From NCBI GenBank assembly GCA_964474755.1, contig CAYYUG010000024.1, positions 1 to 53,290 on the forward strand: 53,290 nt of DNA, written 5' to 3'. The translations under genes were made by a program, and so were the position numbers. This document shows, piece after piece, positions 35,944 through 44,466 of the stretch (positions are counted from its first letter, which is position 1; each line of letters begins with the position of its first letter). This stretch comes from GCA-2717185 sp964474755. Its GTDB lineage: Bacteria > Pseudomonadota > Alphaproteobacteria > UBA8366 > GCA-2717185. The notes under the pieces are model-generated. The model was not told the DNA's origin. It ran no database searches and saw only the letters and a program-made list of their open reading frames with translations.

Positions 35944-36225
35944 ATGCTAATCAATCATCCGCACCTAGGCCCACGCGACGCCGCGGAGTTCGTCTATCTT
36001 GGCGACGCATCATTGATAAACCGGCCCGACTGGCAAAGCGAAAACGCGTCAGACGAATTTTACGAATACCTCTATCTGCGCGACAATCCAGCCGGTGTGA
36101 CCCGCGAATTGTGGTTCCACGAGCAAGGGGACCGGTCCTGGCTCGTGGTCACACGTAACACGCTAACCCACGAGATCACGAAAGTTGAGCTTGCTCGCGA
36201 CGTAGCTCTGGCCGCGGGACGCTAG
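35944..36225 (+). CDS. soxD: Sarcosine oxidase subunit delta, variant without zinc cysteines
   Basis: A 93-residue delta subunit, recognised by GPRDAAEFVYLGDA, the YLYLRDNPAGVTRELWFH core and LVVTRNTLTHEI. In characterised enzymes delta binds one zinc through two cysteines near the N-terminus (CPxCG), one His and a later Cys. Here the N-terminal motif reads HPHLG, the His in WFHEQG remains, and the last Cys position is Asp (GDRSW). So at least three of four ligands differ. The subunit lies between soxB (13-base gap) and soxA (2-base gap). It may be a natural zinc-free variant subfamily rather than a damaged copy. Confidence 0.88.
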   Translation: MLINHPHLGPRDAAEFVYLGDASLINRPDWQSENASDEFYEYLYLRDNPAGVTRELWFHEQGDRSWLVVTRNTLTHEITKVELARDVALAAGR

Positions 36226-36227
36226 AA

Positions 36228-39176
36228 ATGAGCCAGCCGTATAGGATAAACGGCGGTCTAATCGCCCGCGATAAACCGCTCTCTTTCAGCTTCAACGGTG
36301 AGCAACTCGAGGGATATAGCGGCGACACGCTCGCTTCTGCATTAATCGCCAACGGGCATCGTCTCGTCGCACGCTCGTTCAAATATCACCGCCCACGCGG
36401 CATTTTCAGCGCCGGTTCGGAGGAACCGAATGCTCTGGTACAACTCCGTAATGGTGCCTTTCAAGAGCCTAATACTCGGGCCACGGTTGCGGAACTATAT
36501 GATGGTCTCAATGCGACTAGCCAAAACCATCGAGGGTCACTTAAGTTCGACCTGATGGCGATTAACGACCTACTGTCGCCGCTGCTATCGGCTGGCTTTT
36601 ACTATAAAACTTTCATGTGGCCAAAATCCTTCTGGGAGAAGGTCTACGAGCCGGCTATCCGTGCCTCCGCCGGGCTCGGCCGGCTATCCGGCGAAGCTGA
36701 TCCGGATAGTTACGATAAAGGGTTCCTGCATTGTGATGTTCTCATCGTCGGCGGAGGGCCGGCTGGCCTCGCAGCTGCGTTGGCCGCCGGTCGCGCCGGC
36801 ACTCGGGTCATTCTGGTCGACGAGGACTTTTTACCTGGCGGCCGGTTAAACGCCGAAACCTTGGAGGTCGATGGCATCCCGGGCGCAGACTGGGCAGCAA
36901 AGACCTTAAAGGAACTGACCAACATGCCAAACATGCGCGTGATGACGCGCACCACCGTCTATGGGGCCTTCGATCATGGGATATATGGCGCGCTTGAGCG
37001 GCGGACCGACCATCTGGCCACGTCGGACGGAAAGCCGCGACAGGTGCTGTGGAGGATCTATTCCAAGCAGGCCATTCTATGCACCGGCGCCACGGAACGC
37101 CCAATCGCATTCGGTAACAACGATCGCCCCGGTGTGATGCTGGCCGGTAGTATTCGCGCGTATGTCAATCGCTGGGGAGCCACCCCTGGCAAGAGTGTTG
37201 CGATATTTACCATCAATGACGACGGTTGGCGCACCGCGCAGGATCTCGCGGCGAAAGGGATTAACGTAACCGCCATCATTGATAGCCGGGACAAACCGGC
37301 CTTCGCACCGGTGCCGGGCGCAACCATCATCACCAACGGGCGGGTCTTCGATGTCGCAGGGCGCAAAGGTGTGACAGCGATAAAGCTAACGAATGGCCAG
37401 ACCATCGACGCGGATTGCCTTGCCGTAGCCGGCGGTTGGAACCCCAACGTGCAACTAACATGCCACCAGCGCGGGATCCCACAGTGGCGCAATGACATCG
37501 CGGCCTTTGTTCCCGGGGACGAGATACCCGCCGGCATGATGGTTGCCGGCGCCGCGAACGGCGCATTGAGCCTTGGTGCTGCTCTCAAACAGGGAACCGA
37601 AGCCGGCAACGCGGTGGCAGAAAATACCGGTCAAAAACCCGCATCGATGTTAGCGCCACAAGCAGAAGACGAACCATGCGAAACCATCGCTTTCTGGCAT
37701 GTCAGCGAGAGCAAGAACCGTGCTTGGTTAGACTTGCAGAACGACGTTACCGTCAAGGATGTTCAGCAGGCTGCCCAGGAAGGTTTTCGTTCAGTAGAGC
37801 ATCTCAAACGTTACACGACGCTCGGCATGGCCACCGACCAGGGTAAGACGGCGAATATAGGCGCGCTGGCCATCATGGCGGAGTTCATGGGTAAATCAAT
37901 TCCAGAAATCGGGACGACAATCTTTCGCCCCCCATACACACCCGTCTCGATAGGCGCATTCGCCGGCCGGTCCCGCGGCAAAAATTTTCGACCCACCCGC
38001 CTGACCCCAAGCCATAGATGGGCGGCAGAACAGAATGCGGCTTTCGTCGATGCCGGCATGTGGCTGCGCGCGCAATGGTTCCCCAAGGAGGGCGAAATCC
38101 ATTGGCGGCAATCTGTCGACCGTGAGGTCCTGCAGACCCGAGCCTCGGTAGGCATATGTGATGTGACGACGTTAGGCAAAATCGACGTGCAAGGCCGGGA
38201 CAGCGCGGAATTCCTTAACCGGCTCTACGCGAACGGTTTCGCGAAGCTCCCTGTTGGTAAAGTCCGCTATGGGTTGATGCTACGTGAAGACGGCATGGCG
38301 ATGGATGACGGCACTACGGCGCGCCTATCCGATAACCACTTTGTCATGACTACGACCACTGCCAACGCAGTTAGCGTATTCCGACACATGGAGTTCTGCC
38401 GCCAATGTCTGTGGCCGGGAATGGACGTCCATTTGATCTCAGTCACTGAACAATGGGCACAAATTGCGGTGGCTGGTCTCAATTCCCGGAAACTCCTGCA
38501 GAAAATCGTGGATAACACTCATGATATTTCTAACGAGGCCTTTCCCTTCATGGCCTGCGGCGAGGTCACGCTGTGCGGTGGCATCCACGGTCGTTTGTTC
38601 CGGATTTCGTTTTCCGGTGAGCTGGCATACGAGATCGCGGTACCAGCTCGCTATGGCGACGCACTGAAGCGTTCGATGATGACTGCAGGCGAAGAGAACG
38701 ATGTAGTCACCTAAGGCACGGAAGCACTCGGCGTCATGCGGATCGAAAAGGGCCATGCGGCCGCCAACGAACTCAATGGACAGACCACCGCCAGGGACTT
38801 GGGTATGGGCGCCATGGTCTCGAAGAAAAAGGATAGTATCGGCAGCATCCTATCGGAACGGACCGAACTGAACCGAGAGGACGGTTTAGCACTGATCGGT
38901 TGTGTGCCTGTCAACCGATCAGAGATCCTCAGTGCGGGTGCCCATTTTATTTCGTACGGCAAAGATATCACTATGGAAAATGACGAAGGTTGGATGACCT
39001 CGGTCGCGTTCTCGCCAAGCCTTGGCCATTCTATTGGCTTGGGTTTTATCAAACGGGGTGCCGCGCGCTTAGGCGAAACTGTCGTCGCAGCCGATCCTGT
39101 GCGCGGTCAACAAATAGAAGTCGAAATCGTCTCCCCACATTTCATCGATCCAGAAGGAGAACGGCTCCGTGCCTGA
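36228..39176 (+). pseudogene. soxA: Sarcosine oxidase subunit alpha, interrupted by a TAA codon
   Basis: A 982-residue-equivalent alpha subunit. The N-terminal 2Fe-2S-like fold (FNGEQLEGYSGDTLASALIANG) is followed by NAD(P)/FAD Rossmann parts (LIVGGGPAGLAAALAAGRAG). The C-terminal third is a folate-binding aminomethyltransferase (GcvT-like) domain. The frame is stopped by TAA at 38712-38714 (codon 829), where homologues have tyrosine, as in ITPYGTEALGVMRIEKGH. The same frame continues without shift through GTEALGVMRIEKGH and LNGQTTARDLG to TGA at 39176. The missing 153 residues are the end of the folate domain. The downstream part has an internal ATG at 38736 but no obvious ribosome site. It overlaps soxG by eight bases. 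Nonsense mutation or sequencing error. Confidence 0.85.
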
Positions 39177-39738
39177 AACGACCTTGACGGCTTGCCTAGC
39201 CTTAGACGGTTATCACAAACAGTTCGGCGACACTGCGTTAAAGGAGCTTACAAACCAATCCTTAGTGTCAATAGCAGTGCCGCTTGGAGGCGACGATGCG
39301 CTGCGAGAAGCAATGACCTCCGCTTACGGCGCAACTTTCCCTGCGCCTGGCAGCACCATCCTGTCGACGGACGGCTCAATACGTTTCCTGGGCCTCCAAT
39401 CAAAGGAATGCTTTGCGCTGTTCGAAAGCAACGGTAACGAAGCCGTTGGCATAATCTCCAATGCTCTAGGAGAGGCGGCCTACTACACTGATCAATCTGA
39501 CGGTTGGGCTATGCTGCTGCTTTCGGGCCCCCTGGCCCTCACCTCACTGGAACGCATTTGCACTCTTGATCTGGCTCCTACTAGGTTTTCATTAGGTAGC
39601 GTGGCACGCACCGCTATGGAACATTTAGGCGTTATTGTCCTACACAATGACAAAGACAGTTATTTACTCATGTCGCCACGGTCCTCAGCACCATCTTTCC
39701 TGCACGCAGTCGAAACTTCTATCAAGAACGTTCTTTAG
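39169..39738 (+). CDS. soxG: Sarcosine oxidase subunit gamma
   Basis: A 189-residue gamma subunit starting at GTG 39169, overlapping the soxA end. The family is poorly conserved, but the pattern PAPGSTILSTDGSIRFLGLQSKE and SDGWAMLLLSGPLALTSLERI, together with HLGVIVLHNDKDSYLLMSPRS, matches the GcvT-like SoxG fold. It completes the soxBDAG set. It ends in TAG, again showing that TAG acts as a stop. Directly after it the base composition drops sharply into an AT-rich gene. Confidence 0.85.
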   Translation: MPETTLTACLALDGYHKQFGDTALKELTNQSLVSIAVPLGGDDALREAMTSAYGATFPAPGSTILSTDGSIRFLGLQSKECFALFESNGNEAVGIISNALGEAAYYTDQSDGWAMLLLSGPLALTSLERICTLDLAPTRFSLGSVARTAMEHLGVIVLHNDKDSYLLMSPRSSAPSFLHAVETSIKNVL

Positions 39739-39884
39739 GATAGGTATCAACTAAAATATTTCAGTCCAGTGGGACCACTAACTGCATGGACGGCGCTAAT
39801 TTCATGCATATTCATAATGACACCATTCTAAATAATGCGGCTAATACAGAATGTTGCATAAAAAAACAAAAACTTAACTTTCGC

Positions 39885-40757
39885 ATGAAATATATTTTCA
39901 GATTACTTCCATTTTCTTTTTTTATAATTTTGCCATCCTGTATTTCTACAGTCGACATTTTTCCATCAAATGGCGTTGGTTATTCTTCAATTTGGAATAT
40001 TGAAAACTATCCCCCACGCGTCGTAATTCAGGACGCCAAAAACATTAAAAAACATAAAATAAAAATAAAAAATTTTCCTCTAAAATGTGGTAAATTTAAA
40101 GAATTCTTAGCATTTAAATTATTATCCTTTGACGAATTTGGAAATTCTTATTCATCCAGTGCCGTTTCGGTAAATCTCAATAATGAGAATTTATTTATTA
40201 CTAATAAGCATTCCGTACATGGGAGACATGGATTTTTTCTCATAGATAGCAGGGGAAATTATTCCGAAGCTAAATTAAAATTTAAACACTCCAATATATT
40301 TAATAACTATAAAAACGAAGATATAATTGATGAAAATATCGCAATAGACTTGGCCGTACTGACCCCCATAGGAAAAAACCAATTAAATTTTGTATCAAAA
40401 CCATTGTATGAAAAAAGTAATTTCTCTGGGAAAGTAATTTCTATGGGATTTCCCGGTGGCAACCCATTAATTTCTATCGCTTACGCTTATTCTAACCCTA
40501 ATTACCTTGTTATATATGATGAAAATCCTTTTTATAGTATTGAAGGCTCCTCGGGCGGTGGTGTTTATGACTGCATTACGGGTAAATTGGTTGGATTAAC
40601 TTTTTCGACGCCTTCTATTCCACAGGGGATAAACCCAAAAACCGGAGAGAAAGTAAAAATATATGGTAAGGAACAACTGAAACATTTCTCTTTAATCGCA
40701 CATTATTCTATACACTCAGAAATTATAAAGAATACAATTTCAACTATGAACCAGTGA
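39885..40757 (+). CDS. AT-rich trypsin-like serine protease, putative lipoprotein
   Basis: A 290-residue protein unlike its neighbours: most codons end in A or T and Lys/Asn/Ile are very frequent. The N-terminus MKYIFRLLPFSFFIILPSC looks like a lipoprotein signal with Cys19 as the lipidated residue, although LPSC is only a near-consensus lipobox. The trypsin-fold triad is visible: His109 in FITNKHS, Asp155 in AIDLAVLT, and Ser223 in IEGSSGGGVYD. Expected location: anchored in the cell envelope. The open frame starts at 39786, but the first 33 codons have no protein character and I prefer ATG 39885; no strong ribosome site is seen. It stands alone after soxG and was probably acquired from a low-GC source. 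Substrate unknown. Confidence 0.75.
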   Translation: MKYIFRLLPFSFFIILPSCISTVDIFPSNGVGYSSIWNIENYPPRVVIQDAKNIKKHKIKIKNFPLKCGKFKEFLAFKLLSFDEFGNSYSSSAVSVNLNNENLFITNKHSVHGRHGFFLIDSRGNYSEAKLKFKHSNIFNNYKNEDIIDENIAIDLAVLTPIGKNQLNFVSKPLYEKSNFSGKVISMGFPGGNPLISIAYAYSNPNYLVIYDENPFYSIEGSSGGGVYDCITGKLVGLTFSTPSIPQGINPKTGEKVKIYGKEQLKHFSLIAHYSIHSEIIKNTISTMNQ

Positions 40758-40864
40758 ATATTGCCAGCATCGAAATTTCCTATTTAAAGGAACCGATTGC
40801 GCATGGCGGCGATCCACAAACAAATATAAGTTAAACGCAGGTTCGTTGCCCAGGCATTTTCCGT

Positions 40865-41260
40865 TCAGCGCACTGCCGGAATACGGTATACACGGCCGGT
40901 CTTTTCCAAATCATCGCGCGTCCAAGGCGGGCCGACACCATCGATCATCCAGCACAGGATCTCCCATAGGTCACGGTCGGTAACCACATCGTCCAGCGGT
41001 TCTAGGGCTTCCGGCAAGGCGAAGAGATCCAAGCCACTCGGGAACGGCTCGCCACTGCGGCCGACAAAAACGAGAGCGTAGACCATACCAGACGGTGCCT
41101 GGAGGTAGCCCGGTTCGGTTAATCCGATACGGTCGAGATTAAAAGCCTGGGAGAAGAACCCCCGGAATTCTGCGTAATGGCCAACCCGTTCCTCGCGCAT
41201 CACAAAGGCGTGTCGTTTGTCTGTTAGGTCGGGTGCATCGACGATGGTGATATCGTTCAT
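40865..41260 (-). CDS. Hypothetical protein coupled to the dehalogenase-like gene
   Basis: A 131-residue protein that I do not recognise. It is soluble-looking, acidic, with no membrane segment, signal peptide or cysteine-rich site. Notable segments are GLTEPGYLQAPSGMVYALVFV in the middle and ILCWMIDGVGPPWTRDDLEK near the end. The start at 41260 has a GGAGGGTT site inside the upstream gene's end, and the gap to the upstream dehalogenase-like gene is only three bases. The two genes therefore form one operon, and this protein probably assists or extends the hydrolase's function. Function unknown. Confidence 0.75.
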   Translation of the reverse strand: MNDITIVDAPDLTDKRHAFVMREERVGHYAEFRGFFSQAFNLDRIGLTEPGYLQAPSGMVYALVFVGRSGEPFPSGLDLFALPEALEPLDDVVTDRDLWEILCWMIDGVGPPWTRDDLEKTGRVYRIPAVR

Positions 41261-41263
41261 GCT

Positions 41264-42193
41264 TTAACCCTCCTGAGTTTGATGTCGCGCCAGGAAGTCG
41301 CAGATGAGTTCGCCAATTTCAGCGCCCGAATCCTCCTGCAGAAAATGGCGTCCGGTGACCATATGCGGTCCTTCAGCATGAGGCAGCATCCGTTTAAAAC
41401 GCAGCGCGAAAGTCGCCGCGTCGAAGACCTCATCCTCGCGGCCCCATATGATCAACGTCGGCCAATCGGTCTTCGACAATTCCGCCTCCAGCCACTCAAA
41501 CCGGGCAATAGCAGCATCTGACGCGTCGAGCGGTATCCATCGAGGCCAGGTCCAGGTAAGTAGCCGGCTTGCCGGATCCGGTAAGGCCGCCTCATAGACT
41601 GATTGAGCTTCGTCGCGAAATTGCTCGCGCCCGACCACCGACAAGTAGGTCCCACGGCCTACGAGGGCGGCATGATTACCAAGCATATATGGACCAACCA
41701 TTGGTGCATGCATCATCCGCCAAGGGAAGATACGGGTATGAAATTCTGCCGGCGGTGTGGGCCAGGCCCAGGTGCTCATGATGACGAGAGCGCGTATGCG
41801 TGCGGCTTCTTTAAGTGCCAGGGATAGACCGGTTGGCCCGCCCCAGTCGTGGCAGACTACGGTCAGATCGCGCAAATCGAGCTGCCGGGTTAGGGAGACG
41901 AGATTGGCGATATGGCTGTCCAGGTTGTGCGCGTGCTCGCTGACTGGTTTTTCAGAAAATCCAAAGCCAATCTGGTCAGGCACGATGACACGGTGACCAG
42001 CAGCCAAAAGCGCCGGGATCGTCTTACGCCACAGGTATCCCCAGGTAGGGTTGCCGTGCAGCAACAGCACAGGATCAGCCGCCCCTTCGTCGATATAGTG
42101 CATGCGCCAACCGTTCACCTGCACCGTACGTGCTTGATGCGGCCACTCGGCCCGCGCCGCCGCCGGTAACGTTTTAAACCTGTCGCCCATCAT
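41264..42193 (-). CDS. Alpha/beta hydrolase, haloalkane dehalogenase-like
   Basis: A 309-residue hydrolase. The oxyanion/halide loop LLHGNPTWGYLWRK and the nucleophile elbow VCHDWGGPTG, with Asp as nucleophile followed by Trp, match haloalkane dehalogenases and epoxide hydrolases rather than serine esterases. The acid region is IWGREDEVFDAATFA, and the catalytic His is in GRHFLQED. Dehalogenases need two halide-binding side chains; the Trp after the nucleophile and the Asn of HGNP would serve in the type II arrangement. It is the first gene of a two-gene operon with a hypothetical protein. Dehalogenation is likely but not proved. Confidence 0.85.
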   Translation of the reverse strand: MMGDRFKTLPAAARAEWPHQARTVQVNGWRMHYIDEGAADPVLLLHGNPTWGYLWRKTIPALLAAGHRVIVPDQIGFGFSEKPVSEHAHNLDSHIANLVSLTRQLDLRDLTVVCHDWGGPTGLSLALKEAARIRALVIMSTWAWPTPPAEFHTRIFPWRMMHAPMVGPYMLGNHAALVGRGTYLSVVGREQFRDEAQSVYEAALPDPASRLLTWTWPRWIPLDASDAAIARFEWLEAELSKTDWPTLIIWGREDEVFDAATFALRFKRMLPHAEGPHMVTGRHFLQEDSGAEIGELICDFLARHQTQEG

Positions 42194-42706
42194 ATGGTTG
42201 TCCTACCGCGGTCCGGTAAAAGGGTGTTTGCTATCCCGCTGTACTGCTGGACCTAAGTCCCGCAACCTATTCATTCAATATCGGGCTTAATCAACTTGAT
42301 GATGCTGGATGTGTCGAGGTGACTGTTGCCATATGAGGTCTCCGCAAAAGGTTATTTTGAGTGGATCAGATGAGTTTATAAGCGTGCGCCGGACGCCTAA
42401 ACAAGGTTCGACTGTTTCAGGTCGAATTTTGACAACCCATGGGTTTCATACAATTCCATAATGACAGCATCGCGGCCCACCTCGATTAAGGAGAAGTATG
42501 CTCTCTGCCGAATAAATCGAACAGTATCACTGCGACGGCTACGTCATACTTGCCGACTTTCAATTGAGGTCCTGCTCCTAGAGGAGAGAACGACTATGCA
42601 CTAACATTAAACTCGGACCACTCGGTGGGGACTGATCACCGTACCTGCCCAGACTGGCCAGAGAATTTCGGCACAATGACTGCGATTCATCAAATGGAGA
42701 GAGCGA
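42194..42706. other. 513-bp gap holding a decayed PhyH start
   Basis: Apart from the PhyH relic at 42498-42581 I see no gene. An element GGAGAG precedes the TTG start of the next gene at 42707. The rest of the stretch gives no recognisable frame on either strand. Confidence 0.5.
42498..42581 (+). pseudogene. N-terminal relic of a PhyH-family oxygenase gene
   Basis: AAGGAGAAGT precedes ATG 42498. The frame reads MLSAE, stop (TAA 42513-42515), IEQYHCDGYVILADFQL. This is the standard start of phytanoyl-CoA dioxygenase-family proteins (LSxEQIEQYxRDGYVVL), with the glutamine codon CAA changed to TAA. Homology ends about 55 bases later. No downstream PhyH core (HxD motif) is found before the next gene. 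The rest of the gene has been deleted. An intact PhyH gene lies at 23875-24705. Confidence 0.6.
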
Positions 42707-43819
42707 TTGAAGAACATAGACAGCTACGACCCTTGGTTGGAAATCGACGCTGCGACATTTCAGCATAATGTCCGAGAGGTGGCGCGGCTGGCCGGAGGGC
42801 GGCCGATAATGGCGGTGATCAAGAACAATGGCTACGGTTTAGGCGATGAGATTGTCGGCCCCATTCTAGATAGCTGTCAGGAAGTGGAAGCTATCGCCTG
42901 TGTGCGTGTGGCCGAGGCAATCGCGATGCGTCGGGCAGGTGTAGAAAAGCCAATTCTGGTCATGGCGGAGGTCTCAGAAGAGGAAGGCGTTACGTTAATG
43001 CAGCATCAGGTCTGGCTTTCGGCCTGGCTGGATGATGCCCCAGAACGACTGACACGCATTGCCCAACGGGCGGGACGCCCTGTACCTGTCCATCTATTTA
43101 TCGATGCGGGCATGGGACGGGAAGGAATGCCGGACTATCGGGCCCTCCCCTGGCTTGAAACACTGCATCAACAGCCGTCGGTGGAAATCATGGGAACTTA
43201 TATGACCTTTACCCATGAATTGGATTTCGATAATGAGCAGTTAACGCGTTTCAATGCGCTTATAACGGAGGCCAGAAAAAAGGATATCGAGTTGGGGAGA
43301 ATTCACGCCGCCCCTTCTTATGAGTTGTTCCAGATGCCTGCCGCGCATCTGGACATGGTACGCATTGGCAACGCAATTTTCGGCAACTATCCAAATGTAG
43401 AGGGTATGGAAACATTAGCTGATCTGCGTCCCGTTTTTAGACTATGTGCGCGCGTCACGCGGCTCGAGCAATTACGCGCTGGGGATGGCACAAACTTTCG
43501 CCGCCTGTATGTCGCGCAGCGGCCTACATGGGTAGCGCTGCTGCCTATTGGACATACTGATGGCTATCCACCTACAGCTGCTGATACCTGCCAGGTGTTG
43601 ATTCGTGGCCGTCTTTATCCTGTCATCGGTACTGTTAGTTGCGCCCATGTGATTGTCGAAATTGGTGATGATAAAGGCGTAGAGATTGGTGATGTGGCGA
43701 CCCTGATCGGCCCTGACGACCCAGCGATTACCCCGCAGAGTGTGGCTGAGAAAACCGGAGTCAGATTCTTATCCATCATCACTAAGTTGAATGCGCGTCT
43801 GCCCAGAGTTGTTGTTTGA
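42707..43819 (+). CDS. Alanine racemase-fold PLP enzyme, divergent
   Basis: A 370-residue protein of the fold-III PLP group. The N-terminal ALWLEIDAATF-like lead and the PLP lysine in AVIKNNGYG (Lys39) are clear, as is MVRIGNAIFGNYP, the substrate loop of racemases. The C-terminal beta domain contains PIGHTDGYPP, where alanine racemases have PIGYADG: the tyrosine that is the second catalytic base is replaced by His283. The usual HxANS motif is HAAPSYE. These changes suggest another amino-acid racemase, a lyase-type relative, or a one-base enzyme. Start TTG 42707 with GGAGAG upstream. It stands alone after a region of decay. Confidence 0.75.
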   Translation: MKNIDSYDPWLEIDAATFQHNVREVARLAGGRPIMAVIKNNGYGLGDEIVGPILDSCQEVEAIACVRVAEAIAMRRAGVEKPILVMAEVSEEEGVTLMQHQVWLSAWLDDAPERLTRIAQRAGRPVPVHLFIDAGMGREGMPDYRALPWLETLHQQPSVEIMGTYMTFTHELDFDNEQLTRFNALITEARKKDIELGRIHAAPSYELFQMPAAHLDMVRIGNAIFGNYPNVEGMETLADLRPVFRLCARVTRLEQLRAGDGTNFRRLYVAQRPTWVALLPIGHTDGYPPTAADTCQVLIRGRLYPVIGTVSCAHVIVEIGDDKGVEIGDVATLIGPDDPAITPQSVAEKTGVRFLSIITKLNARLPRVVV

Positions 43820-44466
43820 AATAACCCGTTTCAGATTAATATCTTAGGTAACTTCTAAACCTTACGGCTTTGCATGCCGGCTGACCGAATTGCTGGGCAC
43901 CGACTAACTCAATCTGGACTCACCAATCCGGGCGGGAAAGACCTGACACCATCAAGAGTGTTGAAGCAGTCTTGGAGCAGCCCCACTGAAGTGGTCCACC
44001 CATTGGGATAGTATTCATCCCATCAGAGGAGGACAGCAAGGTAGGGTGAGAATATGAGTTCATTTTCCTCCAAATAGTCATTCAGTGAGTGGATGGACTT
44101 TTTTGCAGTACCATCGAAAGGGCCAGATTTAAGCAAGGTCAAGTTTCCCCTGACCATTCGTCAACCGAAAACAGAAGCAATTAGGATAACGTGGTTGGTC
44201 TGATTACATCGGGATACACCCGCCGACTATACAGCTAGGTCAGTCAAGTCACCGGTGGAACGTTCTACCCGAAACAGGGTTCAGACAACTATGAAAACTA
44301 TACTAAGCGGCAAACACCACGAAGTCTGAGCCCAAATCCTGGAACGCGATGACTCGCGGCTGGTAGGCGCGGGAGTCGCGTATTATTTTGAAAGCCATTG
44401 CTCAAGAATTAGCGCCGCTACAAACTAGGCATGCTTCCCTGACGCAATTCAATAGGAGATGCACCG
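43820..44466. other. 647-bp gap, possibly mobile-element debris
   Basis: No intact gene is seen. TGAAGTGGTCCACCC at 43987-44001 and the following AGAGGAGGACAGC resemble the left end and leader of an IS3-type element, but no transposase frame or matching right end is present. A small frame at 44054-44203 (+) starts MSSFSSK, has TAG at 44075-44077, then runs on as SEWMDFFAVPSKGPDLSKVK; I do not recognise it. Nothing else can be supported. Confidence 0.35.

Noticed and set aside
38736..39176. Separate gene in the C-terminal part of soxA
   Set aside because: It is in the same frame as soxA and continues its homology; no ribosome site precedes the internal ATG.
43987..44040. Possible left end of an IS3-type element
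   Set aside because: Only a short resemblance; no transposase frame, matching right end or target duplication was found.
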